The translations under genes and the position numbers were made by a program. 50,157 bases of DNA, taken from NCBI GenBank assembly GCA_004020545.1, contig SAQE01000049.1, forward strand, positions 1 through 50,157. Direction: 5' to 3'. The stretch comes from Mesorhizobium sp. (lineage in GTDB: Bacteria; Pseudomonadota; Alphaproteobacteria; Rhizobiales; Rhizobiaceae). This document shows positions 40,404 through 48,427 of the stretch, one piece after another; the stretch's first letter is position 1, and the number at the start of each line of letters is the position of its first letter. The notes beneath the pieces were generated by a model, which did no database searches, had not been told where the DNA came from, and saw only the letters and a program-made list of their open reading frames with translations.

Positions 40404-41815
40404 ATGGGAGTCCGACCTTTGAGCGAAGATGCCGTATTGATCCCCGCCCTCCGCGCGGCCCTCCCGACCGCCACCATCTGGGACGCCGCCGAGCTCGCCG
40501 CGCGCGATCCCGGCTTCGACGCCCGCAATTTCGGCGCTTCGGCCCTTGTCCGCCTCACTGACGCCGCAGGCGTTGCGGCGCTGGTGAAATTCTGCGCGGA
40601 GCGCGGCATCGGGATTGTCGCCCAGGGCGGGCGCACGGGGCTGGCGGGCGGGGCAGCGACTTCCGAGGGCCAGGTGATCTGCGACCTCGGCGGGCTCAAC
40701 AGGATCGAGGAGATCGACCCGTTCGCGCGCGTGGCGATCGTCCAGGCGGGTGCTACGCTTGGGCTCCTGCAGGAGGCGGCGGCCGCGCATGGGCTCGACC
40801 CCGGAATCGACCTTGCCGCGCGCGGCAGCGCCACCATCGGCGGCATGGTTTCCACCAATGCCGGCGGCATCATGGCCTTTCGCAACGGCACGATGCGCCA
40901 CCGCGTGCTCGGCCTGGAAGCCGTGCTGCCGGACGGGCGCGTGTTTTGCGATCTCACGCGGGTGCTCAAGACCAGCGCCGGCTACGATTTGAAACACCTG
41001 TTCATCGGCGCGGAGGGCACGCTCGGCATCGTCACCCGCGTGGCGCTGCGGCTCGATCCGATCGTCGGCGCCAGCGCCACGGCCATGGTCGGCGTGCCAG
41101 ATGCGGCGAGCGCGCAGCGCATCGTTCGGCACATTTTGGGCCAGACCGGCACGCGGCTCACCGCCGCCGAGATCCTTTGGCAGCGCTTCGCGGCGCTCAT
41201 GCAGCGGGCGCTGGGCTACGCGCCCGGCAGCCTGCCGCTCGAGGCGCCGTGCCTCTTGGTGCTGGGCTTGGGCGCCGACTCGATCGAGGCGGCGCGGGCG
41301 GCGCTGGAGGACGGGCTGGCGGCGATCTGGGAGGAGGCAGGCATCATAGACGGGCTGGTCGCCGCTTCCGAAGCCCAGGCGGCGGCGCTATGGCGGCTGC
41401 GCGAGGAGACGGAGCAGATCGAGCGCGCGCACCATATGGCGCCCTCCTTCGACGTGTCGGTGCCGAGCGGCGCGCTGGACGCCTATGTGGCGCGCATCGA
41501 GGCCGGGCTGAAGCGGGTCGACGCCTCATACGCGCCCTATGTGTACGGACATCTCGCCGACGGCAATCTGCACATCTCCATCAACACCGACGGGCCGGTC
41601 TCGCATGAGCGGCACGCGGCGATCGAGGACGTGCTTTATGCGGGGCTGCGCGAGGCCGGCGGCTCGTTCTCGGCCGAGCATGGCGTGGGGCTTGAGAAGC
41701 GCGAGGCGTATGAGCGCCACGTCGACCCGTGAAGCGGGAATTGGCGCGGATGATCAAGGGGATGATCGATCCGGGCAATGTGATGAATCCGGGGAAAGTT
41801 GTTTCGGGAGAGTGA
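40404..41815 (+). pseudogene. FAD-linked oxidase (D-lactate/2-hydroxyacid dehydrogenase type), frameshifted near the end
   Basis: Reads in frame for 442 codons as an FAD-binding PCMH/FAD-oxidase C protein: VAQGGRTGLAGGA and STIGGMVSTNAGGI-like segments (SATIGGMVSTNAGGIMAFR) bind FAD, AGYDLKHLFIGAEGTLGIVT is diagnostic, and YVYGHLADGNLHISIN and SFSAEHGVGLEKREAY belong to the C-terminal domain. At 41730 a TGA arises because one base is missing: the expected end (VKRELARMIKGMIDPGNVMN, PGKVVSGE) continues one frame over to 41813-41815. That end holds the NPGK motif near the flavin site, so the truncated form may be inactive. True mutation or sequencing error is undecided. Confidence 0.8.
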
Positions 41816-41826
41816 GGCGCTGTGCT

Positions 41827-42003
41827 GAGACGCCGGCGGAACAGCACCCCCTCTGGCCTGCCGACCATCTCCCCCGCAAGGGGGGAGATTGGCAGCCTCG
41901 GCGACGGCACTCTTCCTGCAACGCTGGCAATTAGCGAAAGCCGACGCGACATCCAATCTCCCTCCTTGCGGGGGAGATGGTCGGCAGACCAGAGGGGGGT
42001 GTG
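41827..42003. repeat. Dispersed inverted-arm repeat, copy 3
   Basis: Outer arms GAGACGCCGGCGGAACAGCA and TCGGCAGACCAGAGGGGGGT, inner arms CAAGGGGGGAGATTGG and CCAATCTCCCTCCTTG around a 60-base centre (GCGACGGCACTCTTCCTGCA). Lies between the oxidase and the convergent TetR gene and could act as a terminator. Confidence 0.8.
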
Positions 42004-42034
42004 ACGGAACGAGGCGCGTTCCAGTTTGCATTCC

Positions 42035-42625
42035 TCACGACATCGGCGGCGAGGAATCGCTCCCCGCCACCAACCTTTTCGCCGCTTCCGCCGCGGCGGT
42101 GCAGTAGCTGCGGTCGCCGTGGATCAGGATCATCACCATGGCGCCCTCGATCAGCAGGGCAAGCTCGCGCGCCCGCGCCTTCGGGGCGAGCACCTTCGCT
42201 TCGGCAAGCAGCGTTTCCAGCTGCTGCTTCATCAGCACCTTGTGCTCACGCGCGATCGAGCGCGCGGGGTGGCCTGACAGGTCGGCGAGTTCGATCGCCA
42301 GACGAGTGAAGCCGGAGCCCGCCCAGCGCGGCTTGGACGACCATTTGACCAGGCCTTCGAACAGCTTGTCGATCAGCGCGTCCGCGCCGCCCGACAGGTC
42401 GATGCCGTAGTTCTGGAAGTCGGCGAAGGTGCGCTCGTGCTGCGAGGCGAGCACGGCGGTCAAGAGCGCGTCCTTGCTGTCGAAATGGTAGTAGAGCGTG
42501 CGCTTGGTGACGCCGGCGGCATCCGCGATCTCGTCTATGCCGACGCGGAAAAAACCCCGGCGGCGAAACAGCTTGTAAGCCGCCTGCAGAATTGCGGGCC
42601 TGGTCTCGTCGGACGCTCTGGGCAT
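42035..42625 (-). CDS. TetR-family transcriptional regulator
   Basis: A 196-residue repressor. The N-terminal helix-turn-helix (ILQAAYKLFRRRGFFRVGID, then EIADAAGVTKRTLYYHFDSK) is canonical; the C-terminal domain is a helical ligand-binding dimerisation unit. It is divergent from the FMN-dependent alpha-hydroxyacid dehydrogenase, with 105 bases and an imperfect palindrome between, so it probably represses itself and that gene. The ligand is unknown; a hydroxyacid is a reasonable guess. Confidence 0.9.
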   Translation of the reverse strand: MPRASDETRPAILQAAYKLFRRRGFFRVGIDEIADAAGVTKRTLYYHFDSKDALLTAVLASQHERTFADFQNYGIDLSGGADALIDKLFEGLVKWSSKPRWAGSGFTRLAIELADLSGHPARSIAREHKVLMKQQLETLLAEAKVLAPKARARELALLIEGAMVMILIHGDRSYCTAAAEAAKRLVAGSDSSPPMS

Positions 42626-42645
42626 GAGCCGCGCTGCCGTTGCCG

Positions 42646-42671
42646 GTAAGTATACTCGCTAGTGAATTTAC
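42646..42671. promoter_or_regulatory. Probable TetR-family operator
   Basis: GTAAGTATACT (42646-42656) and AGTGAATTTAC (42661-42671) form an inverted repeat matching at 8 of 11 positions, separated by CGCT, in the divergent promoter region 20 bases upstream of the TetR start codon. Confidence 0.5.
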
Positions 42672-42730
42672 ATCAGCGGGCGCGCGGCCTTCAATGATCA
42701 GCGCAAGCTAATATTCGATGGAGGACGACG

Positions 42731-43957
42731 ATGGAAAGAGTAGTCCCCACGGCGCTCGATGTCCCGACAGGGATCGTGACGCTGCCCGACGCGATCGGGG
42801 CAGCCTCGGTGGCGCCAAAGCTGATGACGAACATGACCTGCATCGAGGACCTGCGCCGGGCGGCGCGTCGCCGGGTGCCGCGCGCCTTCTTCGATTATGC
42901 CGAGGCCGGCTCCTATGCCGAACAGACGCTGCGCGCCAACCGCGCCGACCTCGAGCGCATCACGCTCAGGCAGCGCGTGCTGGTCGACGTCGAGCAGCGC
43001 GATACGGCAACCACGATCCTCGGCGAGAAGGTGTCGCTGCCGGTGGCGCTGGCGCCGATCGGCCTCGGCGGCATGCAATGGGCCGATGGCGAGATCCTCG
43101 CCTGCCGCGCGGCAAAAGCCGCCGGCATTCCCTATACGATGAGCACGATGTCGATCTGCTCGATCGAGGACGTGGCGCAAGCGGTCGGCAAGCCGTTCTG
43201 GTTCCAGCTTTATGTGATGAAGGACCGCGGCTTCGTGCGCGCGCTGGCCGAGCGGGCGCATGCCGCCCGCTGCAGCACGCTGGTGCTCACCGTCGACCTG
43301 CAGGTGCTCGGGCAACGCCATGTCGACATCAGGAACGGGCTTTCGGTGCCGCCGGCGCTGAAACTTCGCACGATCCTCGACATCGCCAGCCGGCCGGCCT
43401 GGGCGGCCCGCATGCTCACGGCAAAGCGCTGGACCTTCGGCAATCTCGCCGGCCATGTGAAGGGCGAAGACAGCGTCAAGGCGGTGGCGGACTGGGTGGC
43501 GCACCAGTTCGACGCGACGCTGAACTGGAGCGATGTCGAGTGGATCCGGAGCATCTGGCCGGGCAAGCTGATCCTCAAGGGCATCCTCAATGTCGACGAC
43601 GCGCGCTCAGCCAGCAAGGCCGGCGCCGACGCCATCGTGGTCTCCAACCATGGCGGCCGGCAGCTCGACGGCGCGCCATCGACCATCTCGATGCTGCCGA
43701 GGATCGCCGAGGCGGTGGGCTCGGAGGTGGAGGTGCTGTTCGACGGCGGCGTGCGCTCGGGCCAGGATGTGATGCGGGCGCTGGCGCTCGGCGCCCGCGC
43801 CTGCCTGGTCGGCCGCGCCTATGTCTACGGCCTCGGCGCCGGGGGTGAAAGGGGCGTCGCCACAGCCATCGATATCCTGCGCAAGGAGCTGTACGTCACC
43901 ATGGCGCTGACCGGCACGCGCAGTGTTGAGGAGATCGATGGGAGGGTGCTGAATTAG
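42731..43957 (+). CDS. FMN-dependent alpha-hydroxyacid dehydrogenase (LldD-like)
   Basis: A 408-residue TIM-barrel flavoenzyme that oxidises L-lactate or another 2-hydroxyacid to the 2-oxoacid and feeds electrons to the respiratory chain. Key segments: VPRAFFDYAEAGSYAEQTLR, PVALAPIGLGGMQWADGE, WFQLYVMKDR, ILKGIL with the FMN-contacting Lys, and SNHGGRQLDGAPST with the catalytic His and substrate Arg. DGGVRSGQDVMRALALGA closes the FMN site. GGAGG precedes the ATG. Probable control by the divergent TetR regulator. L-lactate is the most common substrate but mandelate or glycolate cannot be excluded. Confidence 0.92.
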   Translation: MERVVPTALDVPTGIVTLPDAIGAASVAPKLMTNMTCIEDLRRAARRRVPRAFFDYAEAGSYAEQTLRANRADLERITLRQRVLVDVEQRDTATTILGEKVSLPVALAPIGLGGMQWADGEILACRAAKAAGIPYTMSTMSICSIEDVAQAVGKPFWFQLYVMKDRGFVRALAERAHAARCSTLVLTVDLQVLGQRHVDIRNGLSVPPALKLRTILDIASRPAWAARMLTAKRWTFGNLAGHVKGEDSVKAVADWVAHQFDATLNWSDVEWIRSIWPGKLILKGILNVDDARSASKAGADAIVVSNHGGRQLDGAPSTISMLPRIAEAVGSEVEVLFDGGVRSGQDVMRALALGARACLVGRAYVYGLGAGGERGVATAIDILRKELYVTMALTGTRSVEEIDGRVLN

Positions 43958-43981
43958 GCGTGGCAGCGGGGCCTGAGCACT

Positions 43982-44012
43982 GAGACGCCGACGGGACAGA
44001 GGGGGGCGCGAA
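43982..44012. repeat. Collapsed miniature copy of the inverted-arm repeat
   Basis: GAGACGCCGACGGGACAGAG followed by GGGGGCGCGAAGG joins the left outer end of the repeat family directly to its right outer end, with the entire centre missing. Probably produced by deletion between the arms. Confidence 0.6.
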
Positions 44013-44154
44013 GGAATGAGGCGCTGATTTCCTCTCGCCCGGTTCGCCCACGCCCTCAGCGAAAGCGAAGACGGAGAGGGGGAACTCACTACAAAGCCCC
44101 CTCTCCGGCTTGGCTCGGCCCTTCGCTCCGGCAAGGCGAGGGCCCAAAGCTAAC

Positions 44155-44580
44155 TCACGCCGCCAACTGCTCCTCGCGGGCGGCCGCGATCATGACGCCG
44201 GCGAGCAGGCCGTAAGCGGCTACCCAGGCTTCGCGCACGTCGGCCGTGAAGGCCGGGCCGAGGCCCGCGTCGAGCGTTTCGATCAGCGCCTGGCCGACGA
44301 TCGGATAGTGATGCTCCTCGACGCCGTAGCCGACATGGCGCCTGGCGAGATCCTGGACGGTGGGCAGAATGGTCTCGGCGTGGGAGAGCCCGTGCACGAC
44401 GAAGCCCAGCGCCGCCATCAGCTTGGAGCCCTGCTTGCCCATGTCGGTTTCGCTAAACAGCGCCTTGAGGCTGCCGTCGATGGCAAACAACTTCTCGTAG
44501 AACAAGGCTGCGGCCGCCGTCTTAATCGGAACGACCTCGCGAAAACTATCCTGCACGAGCTTGATCTGGTCGGGTGTCAT
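44155..44580 (-). CDS. Single-domain bacterial haemoglobin (Vitreoscilla type)
   Basis: A 141-residue haem globin. MTPDQIKLVQDSFREVVPI and TAAAALFYEKLFAID match the A and B helices of Vitreoscilla haemoglobin and flavohaemoglobins. The proximal His is His82 in LARRHVGYGV and the following HYPIVGQALIETLDAGLG is nearly diagnostic. There is no reductase domain. Such globins bind O2 or detoxify NO, often in low oxygen. GGAGGAGC precedes the start. I saw no FNR-type box upstream. It is monocistronic. Confidence 0.92.
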   Translation of the reverse strand: MTPDQIKLVQDSFREVVPIKTAAAALFYEKLFAIDGSLKALFSETDMGKQGSKLMAALGFVVHGLSHAETILPTVQDLARRHVGYGVEEHHYPIVGQALIETLDAGLGPAFTADVREAWVAAYGLLAGVMIAAAREEQLAA

Positions 44581-44731
44581 CGGCGCGCTCCTCCGCGTTG
44601 CTAGGCTCAGAGCATCCGGCCCAAGCGTTTCGCGGGCATGCCGGGTGTGGCGCCGGTGTGTTTCAGGCTTGTCTCCAGCCGGTATCAAGTTGCAGGAGGC
44701 GGGCTCCTCGCCTACAGCAAGAGAAACCGCT

Positions 44732-44910
44732 GAGACGCCGGCGGGACAGCGCCCCCTCTGTCCTGCCCGGACATCTCCCCCACTCGGGGAGATTGCGGCT
44801 TCCGCGACGGCTCTCCCCTTGCAACGTTGAAGATTGGCGAAAGCGGGCGCGACATCTGATCTCCCCCCCTCGAGGGGGGAGATGGTCGGCAGACCAGAGG
44901 GGGGCGCGAC
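44732..44910. repeat. Dispersed inverted-arm repeat, copy 4
   Basis: Outer arms GAGACGCCGGCGGGACAGCG and GGCAGACCAGAGGGGGGCGC, inner arms ACTCGGGGAGATTGCGG and GATCTCCCCCCCTCGAGG. Together with copies at 32293, 35465 and 41827 it defines a family of about 180 bases with two nested inverted arms. Lies upstream of the globin gene. Confidence 0.8.
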
Positions 44911-45023
44911 GGGACACGGCGCTCCCCTGCTCGCACTGCCGGCGCAGGCCGCCGTCATAGGGCTGTCAGGCGTTGTCTCGGGCGGTCGCGGCTGAAGCAG
45001 CCGCCGTTACGCACTTTTCCTGG

Positions 45024-45345
45024 AATTGCCGTAGCAAAAACGGGAGAGCCCCGCGTGCTCCGGGGAGAAGCAGGCGGGGCTCAAGGATCGCTAGGGGGAC
45101 CTAGCTAAGGGACTTATTCAGCTAAGGACTTTTGATGATCCAAAAGGATCGATGACAGTATCGGGGTTTTTGCCGGCCGCCGCATCCTGCAAACGAAGGA
45201 ATAAAGCAAGCGATCCTTCGTTCACATGGTGCGGTCGTGACGGCACCGTCCCATGCTTGCTTCAGCCGGCGGCCACTACCACCACCCCCCGCCGGTTAGG
45301 CCCGGCAGCCGGCATATTGCCCCCAACAAGGCTGCCGGGCCGCCC
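45024..45345. ncRNA. Highly structured gene-free region, candidate RNA
   Basis: No coding frame, yet six or more perfect inverted repeats are packed here: GAGCCCCGC/GCGGGGCTC (45046, 45074), GCTAGG/CCTAGC (45090, 45100), GATCC-AAAA-GGATC (45137-45150), GGCCGCCG/CGGCGGCC (45175, 45267), AACGAAGGA/TCCTTCGTT (45192, 45214), AAGCAAGC/GCTTGCTT (45204, 45255) and GGCCCGGCAGCC/GGCTGCCGGGCC (45299, 45330). The fifth and sixth overlap as a pseudoknot or as alternatives. GGGGTTTTT at about 45163-45171 is a possible plus-strand end; the first stem followed by TCCCGTTTTTG is a possible minus-strand terminator. Strand and identity are unknown. Confidence 0.45.
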
Positions 45346-45368
45346 CTTGGTGGCCACAGGCCCGCGCT

Positions 45369-46484
45369 TCAGAGGTCGGTCACCAGCTCGGCGTAGGTCC
45401 TCACCACGCCATCCTGCCCGCGAATGCGCCATGTCTCGCCGTCCCGCTCCTCGATGTGGCTTCCGCCGAGCGGCACCTTGCCGCCGCCGTCGGGCAGGTC
45501 GATGACATAGGTCGGGTTGCAGATGCCGGAGAGCCGGGCGCGCAGTTCGGCGACCAGCGCCTGGCCCTCGGCAATCGTAGTGCGGCGGTGAGCCATGCCG
45601 CGCGCCAGGTCGCCATGGTGCAGGTAATAGGGTTTGACGCCCAGCCGGTACATCAGCTCGCGGCAGAGTTCTTCCAGCACCTCGACATTGTCGTTCACGC
45701 CTTTGAGCAGAACGCTCTGGTTGAGCAGCACAAAACCCGCCTGCCGCATCGTTCGGCAGGCTGTTTCGGCTTCACCGGTGATCTCGCGGGGATGGTTGAA
45801 GTGGGTCACCACCGTCACCAACAACCTGCTCTGCAGGGTGGCGACCAACCCAGCCGTGATGCGCGACGGCAACACCACCGGCACGCGGGTATGGATGCGT
45901 AAGAGCCGCACATGCGGCAGCGCCTCGATGCGGGCGCGGATTTCGGCAAGTGCCTTGTCGGGCAGCGACAGCGGATCGCCGCCGGTCAGGATCACCTCGC
46001 GGATCTCCTCGTGTCCGGCGATATAGGCGAGCGCCGGCTCCAGGGCTTCCCGCGTATAGCCGCGGCCGATCGAAGTCAGCGACTCCTTCCTGAAGCAGAA
46101 GCGGCAATAGACCGCGCATTGATAGGTCGGGAACAAAAGCACGCGGTCGGCATGGCGATGCGTCAGCCGCGGCACCGGGCTGAATGCATGGTCGCCGATC
46201 GGGTCGTCCAGCTCGCCTTCGGTGGCGACGAGCTCTTGCGGCGATGGGATCACCTGGGCGCGGATCGGGTCGTTGGGGTCGTTCCAGTCGATCAGGTCGA
46301 GATAAGGTTTTGGGATGCGCACCTTGTGGGCGGCGGCGGCTTCTTGCGCCGCGGCGCGCTCGGCGGGCGAGAGCGGCAGCGCGGCGAGGTCGCGCACATG
46401 GCGCACGCCGGCGCGGACGTCGTCCTGCCAGGCGGCGTCGGGGGCGCGCGCATCCATGGCCGCGTCTTTGAGGTCTGAGGTCAT
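45369..46484 (-). CDS. Lysine-2,3-aminomutase-like radical SAM enzyme (KamA/EpmB family)
   Basis: A 371-residue [4Fe-4S]/SAM/PLP enzyme. The radical SAM motif is CAVYCRFCFR (CxxxCxxC), VILTGGDPLSLPD follows, and the PLP-binding Lys lies in DGGGKVPLGG near the C-terminus. Length fits EpmB-like proteins, which convert the lysine that EpmA attaches to elongation factor P, and also short lysine aminomutases. No epmA or efp gene is in the window, so the role is between EF-P modification and beta-lysine formation. It is monocistronic. Confidence 0.88.
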   Translation of the reverse strand: MTSDLKDAAMDARAPDAAWQDDVRAGVRHVRDLAALPLSPAERAAAQEAAAAHKVRIPKPYLDLIDWNDPNDPIRAQVIPSPQELVATEGELDDPIGDHAFSPVPRLTHRHADRVLLFPTYQCAVYCRFCFRKESLTSIGRGYTREALEPALAYIAGHEEIREVILTGGDPLSLPDKALAEIRARIEALPHVRLLRIHTRVPVVLPSRITAGLVATLQSRLLVTVVTHFNHPREITGEAETACRTMRQAGFVLLNQSVLLKGVNDNVEVLEELCRELMYRLGVKPYYLHHGDLARGMAHRRTTIAEGQALVAELRARLSGICNPTYVIDLPDGGGKVPLGGSHIEERDGETWRIRGQDGVVRTYAELVTDL

Positions 46485-46634
46485 TGAAGGATCTCGGATT
46501 GTAATTTAGCGCGGATATCGGCCGGATGGAGAGCGGGGTCAATGGTGGTCAATTGCGGCTTTCAGGCGCCGAGTTCCCGCCCACCCTGCCGGACAGAGGG
46601 GATGTGACGGAGCGCGACCTAGCCCGATCGTTCG
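46485..46634. other. Intergenic with a repeat-family end
   Basis: CCCTGCCGGACAGAGGGGAT (46584-46603) resembles the right end of the inverted-arm repeat family, without the rest. No gene. Confidence 0.4.
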
Positions 46635-47450
46635 TCAATCCATTGCCATGGCACCAGCCGCCGGAAACGTCGGCAACGCCTGTGGAAAGACCGACACCAC
46701 CGCGCCGTAGAGCAGCAAAGCCGTGCCCGATAGCGTCGCTATCCTCTTTCCCGCCGGGAAGGTCTTTTCCGTAAAGATCAGCAAGGTGACCACGGCCATG
46801 GCGGCAATATTCATGATCCCGAGGGGAAAGAGAGCGAGAAACAGGAGCCAGCAACAGCCCAGGCAAAAGAGCCCATGCTCCAAACCCATGCGCACCGCGC
46901 CCCAGCGTCCGTCGCGCCATGAGACCAAGATGAAACTCATCGGGCTACGGCATTTGGCCAGGCACAGGTCCTTCAGCGGGGAGAGCTGGTAAGCACCCGC
47001 GACGATCAGCAGAACGCCGCCGATGCGCGCGGCCGTCGCCGCGGACATCTCCGCCTGCTCGGCAATCCTCTCCGCGCCTGCCGCGCCCGCAAAGGCGAGC
47101 ACGCCCGCCAGGCCCCAAACCAACATGTAGCCGCCCAAGAACACCCAGGTCGAGACAAAGGCCTCACCGCGCCCTCGACGGCCGGCCTGGACCTGGTGAA
47201 ACGTCAGGATCATCGGTGCGGCCGTCGGGAACATCATGGCGATCATCATGATAGTCCAGGCTGCAAGAAACAGCGGCGCATTCATGCCCATCGTGGGCGT
47301 GTTCATGGCCATCGGCATGTCCATGCCCGCCCGCTGCCAAATGAGCGTGGCCCACGCCGCCGCCGCGATGGCGATCAACAGAGCGACGATGATGTTTCGC
47401 TGCAGCGTCAGCGACCCCTCACTGCCCATGGGCGAGCCCCGTTCCGACAT
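46635..47450 (-). CDS. DUF2182 integral membrane protein
   Basis: A 271-residue protein with about seven membrane helices, from the DUF2182 family (described as predicted metal-binding membrane proteins). An extracytoplasmic loop after the first helix is Met-rich (MDMPMAMNTPTMGMNAP), recalling Cu(I)-binding stretches. AWTIMMIAMMFPTAAPMILTF and MGLEHGLFCLGCCWLLF, with three Cys, are the conserved membrane motifs. It follows the DUF1326 gene by nine bases, an association seen in other genomes. A function in metal handling is inference. Confidence 0.85.
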   Translation of the reverse strand: MSERGSPMGSEGSLTLQRNIIVALLIAIAAAAWATLIWQRAGMDMPMAMNTPTMGMNAPLFLAAWTIMMIAMMFPTAAPMILTFHQVQAGRRGRGEAFVSTWVFLGGYMLVWGLAGVLAFAGAAGAERIAEQAEMSAATAARIGGVLLIVAGAYQLSPLKDLCLAKCRSPMSFILVSWRDGRWGAVRMGLEHGLFCLGCCWLLFLALFPLGIMNIAAMAVVTLLIFTEKTFPAGKRIATLSGTALLLYGAVVSVFPQALPTFPAAGAMAMD

Positions 47451-47459
47451 GCGAGTGCG

Positions 47460-48086
47460 CTATTGCTGGCCGGACCAATCGATCGGAGCGTAGTGGCCGT
47501 TTCGGCGGGAATTATCCCAGCGCATGCCGTGGTCGCTGAACGTGCTGCCCTCTACGCCCATCGCCATGACGAGCTTGTCGGGATTGACGGGATGGCCGGT
47601 CGCCGCCCACATCTCCCCGTCCTCGCGCATTGTCGGAAGCGGTTCGACCGCCATCTGCATGATCCCGGGGATCTCCACCGACCGCTTCTTGCCGTCGATC
47701 CGGTACCTGATCGGCACCTTCTTTACTCCCAGGTTGGTGCCCATCAGGGGGGCGAGCACGGCCATCGGCCCGCCGGCGGCGCCGGTGAAGATCGCACCCA
47801 GCGCCTCCGTCTGCTTGTCATCGGCCCGTTCGTCGATATAGGCCGCGGCCGTCCAATTGCCGTCCGCCATCGGGCCGGGTGTATGCGCAATCATCGCTAT
47901 GTTGAGGCCATCCAATCGAGCGTCACCGTAATTGCCCCTATCGATATGAAAGGCCAAAGCAACGTCGCAAACGCCTTGCGTCGGCTTCGATGTCAACGGC
48001 GCGTTAGGGGACATCAAGCAGGGACACACGACGTCGCAGCTACAATTCTCGAAGTAATTTCCAGACAATTGCCAACTGGTTGCCAT
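47460..48086 (-). CDS. DUF1326 domain protein
   Basis: A 208-residue soluble protein. The N-terminus has WQLSGNYFENCSCDVVCPC, with four cysteines typical of DUF1326; the body includes VALAFHIDRGNYGDARLDG and FTGAAGGPMAVLAPLMG. The Cys cluster suggests binding of a metal or cofactor, but no function is established. GGGAGGAG before the ATG sets the start; an in-frame ATG 90 bases upstream gives an unlikely extension. It heads a two-gene operon with the DUF2182 membrane protein. Confidence 0.85.
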   Translation of the reverse strand: MATSWQLSGNYFENCSCDVVCPCLMSPNAPLTSKPTQGVCDVALAFHIDRGNYGDARLDGLNIAMIAHTPGPMADGNWTAAAYIDERADDKQTEALGAIFTGAAGGPMAVLAPLMGTNLGVKKVPIRYRIDGKKRSVEIPGIMQMAVEPLPTMREDGEMWAATGHPVNPDKLVMAMGVEGSTFSDHGMRWDNSRRNGHYAPIDWSGQQ

Positions 48087-48427
48087 TGGCTCCTCCCGAG
48101 CGTGAGGCGCGTCGGCGTATCGCAGTTTTTCTTGGCAAGCCAGGGCCGTTTCAGAACGGCAAACAGCCCAACACAACGAACGATCGGCGCGCTAGACCAG
48201 TCCATCCACGCTACGCCGTTGCCCGGTACTGTCAAGCGCGGAGGCGGGACGTCGCCGGTTCTCCATCCTGCCGCGCCGTCCTGCCTGCCCAACAAAATTG
48301 CCTGTAAGACTGTCTGGCCGCCCGTGCCACTACCGACTTTCGCCGCAATCGACCCCAGCCACGATTTCGGGCATCTATTACACAAGGCGCCTCACGAGGA
48401 GACAGGCGCCGACAAGGGAGGATCGCC
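48087..48427. other. Divergent promoter region
   Basis: About 340 bases between DUF1326 and the acyl-CoA synthetase gene with no coding frame I trust. GCCGTT-TCAG-AACGGC near 48147 is a short perfect hairpin. Promoters for both genes should lie here. Confidence 0.4.

Noticed and set aside
45001-45368. tRNA or tmRNA gene
   Set aside because: None of the stems forms a cloverleaf, and no T-loop consensus (GTTCRANNC) with a CCA end was found.
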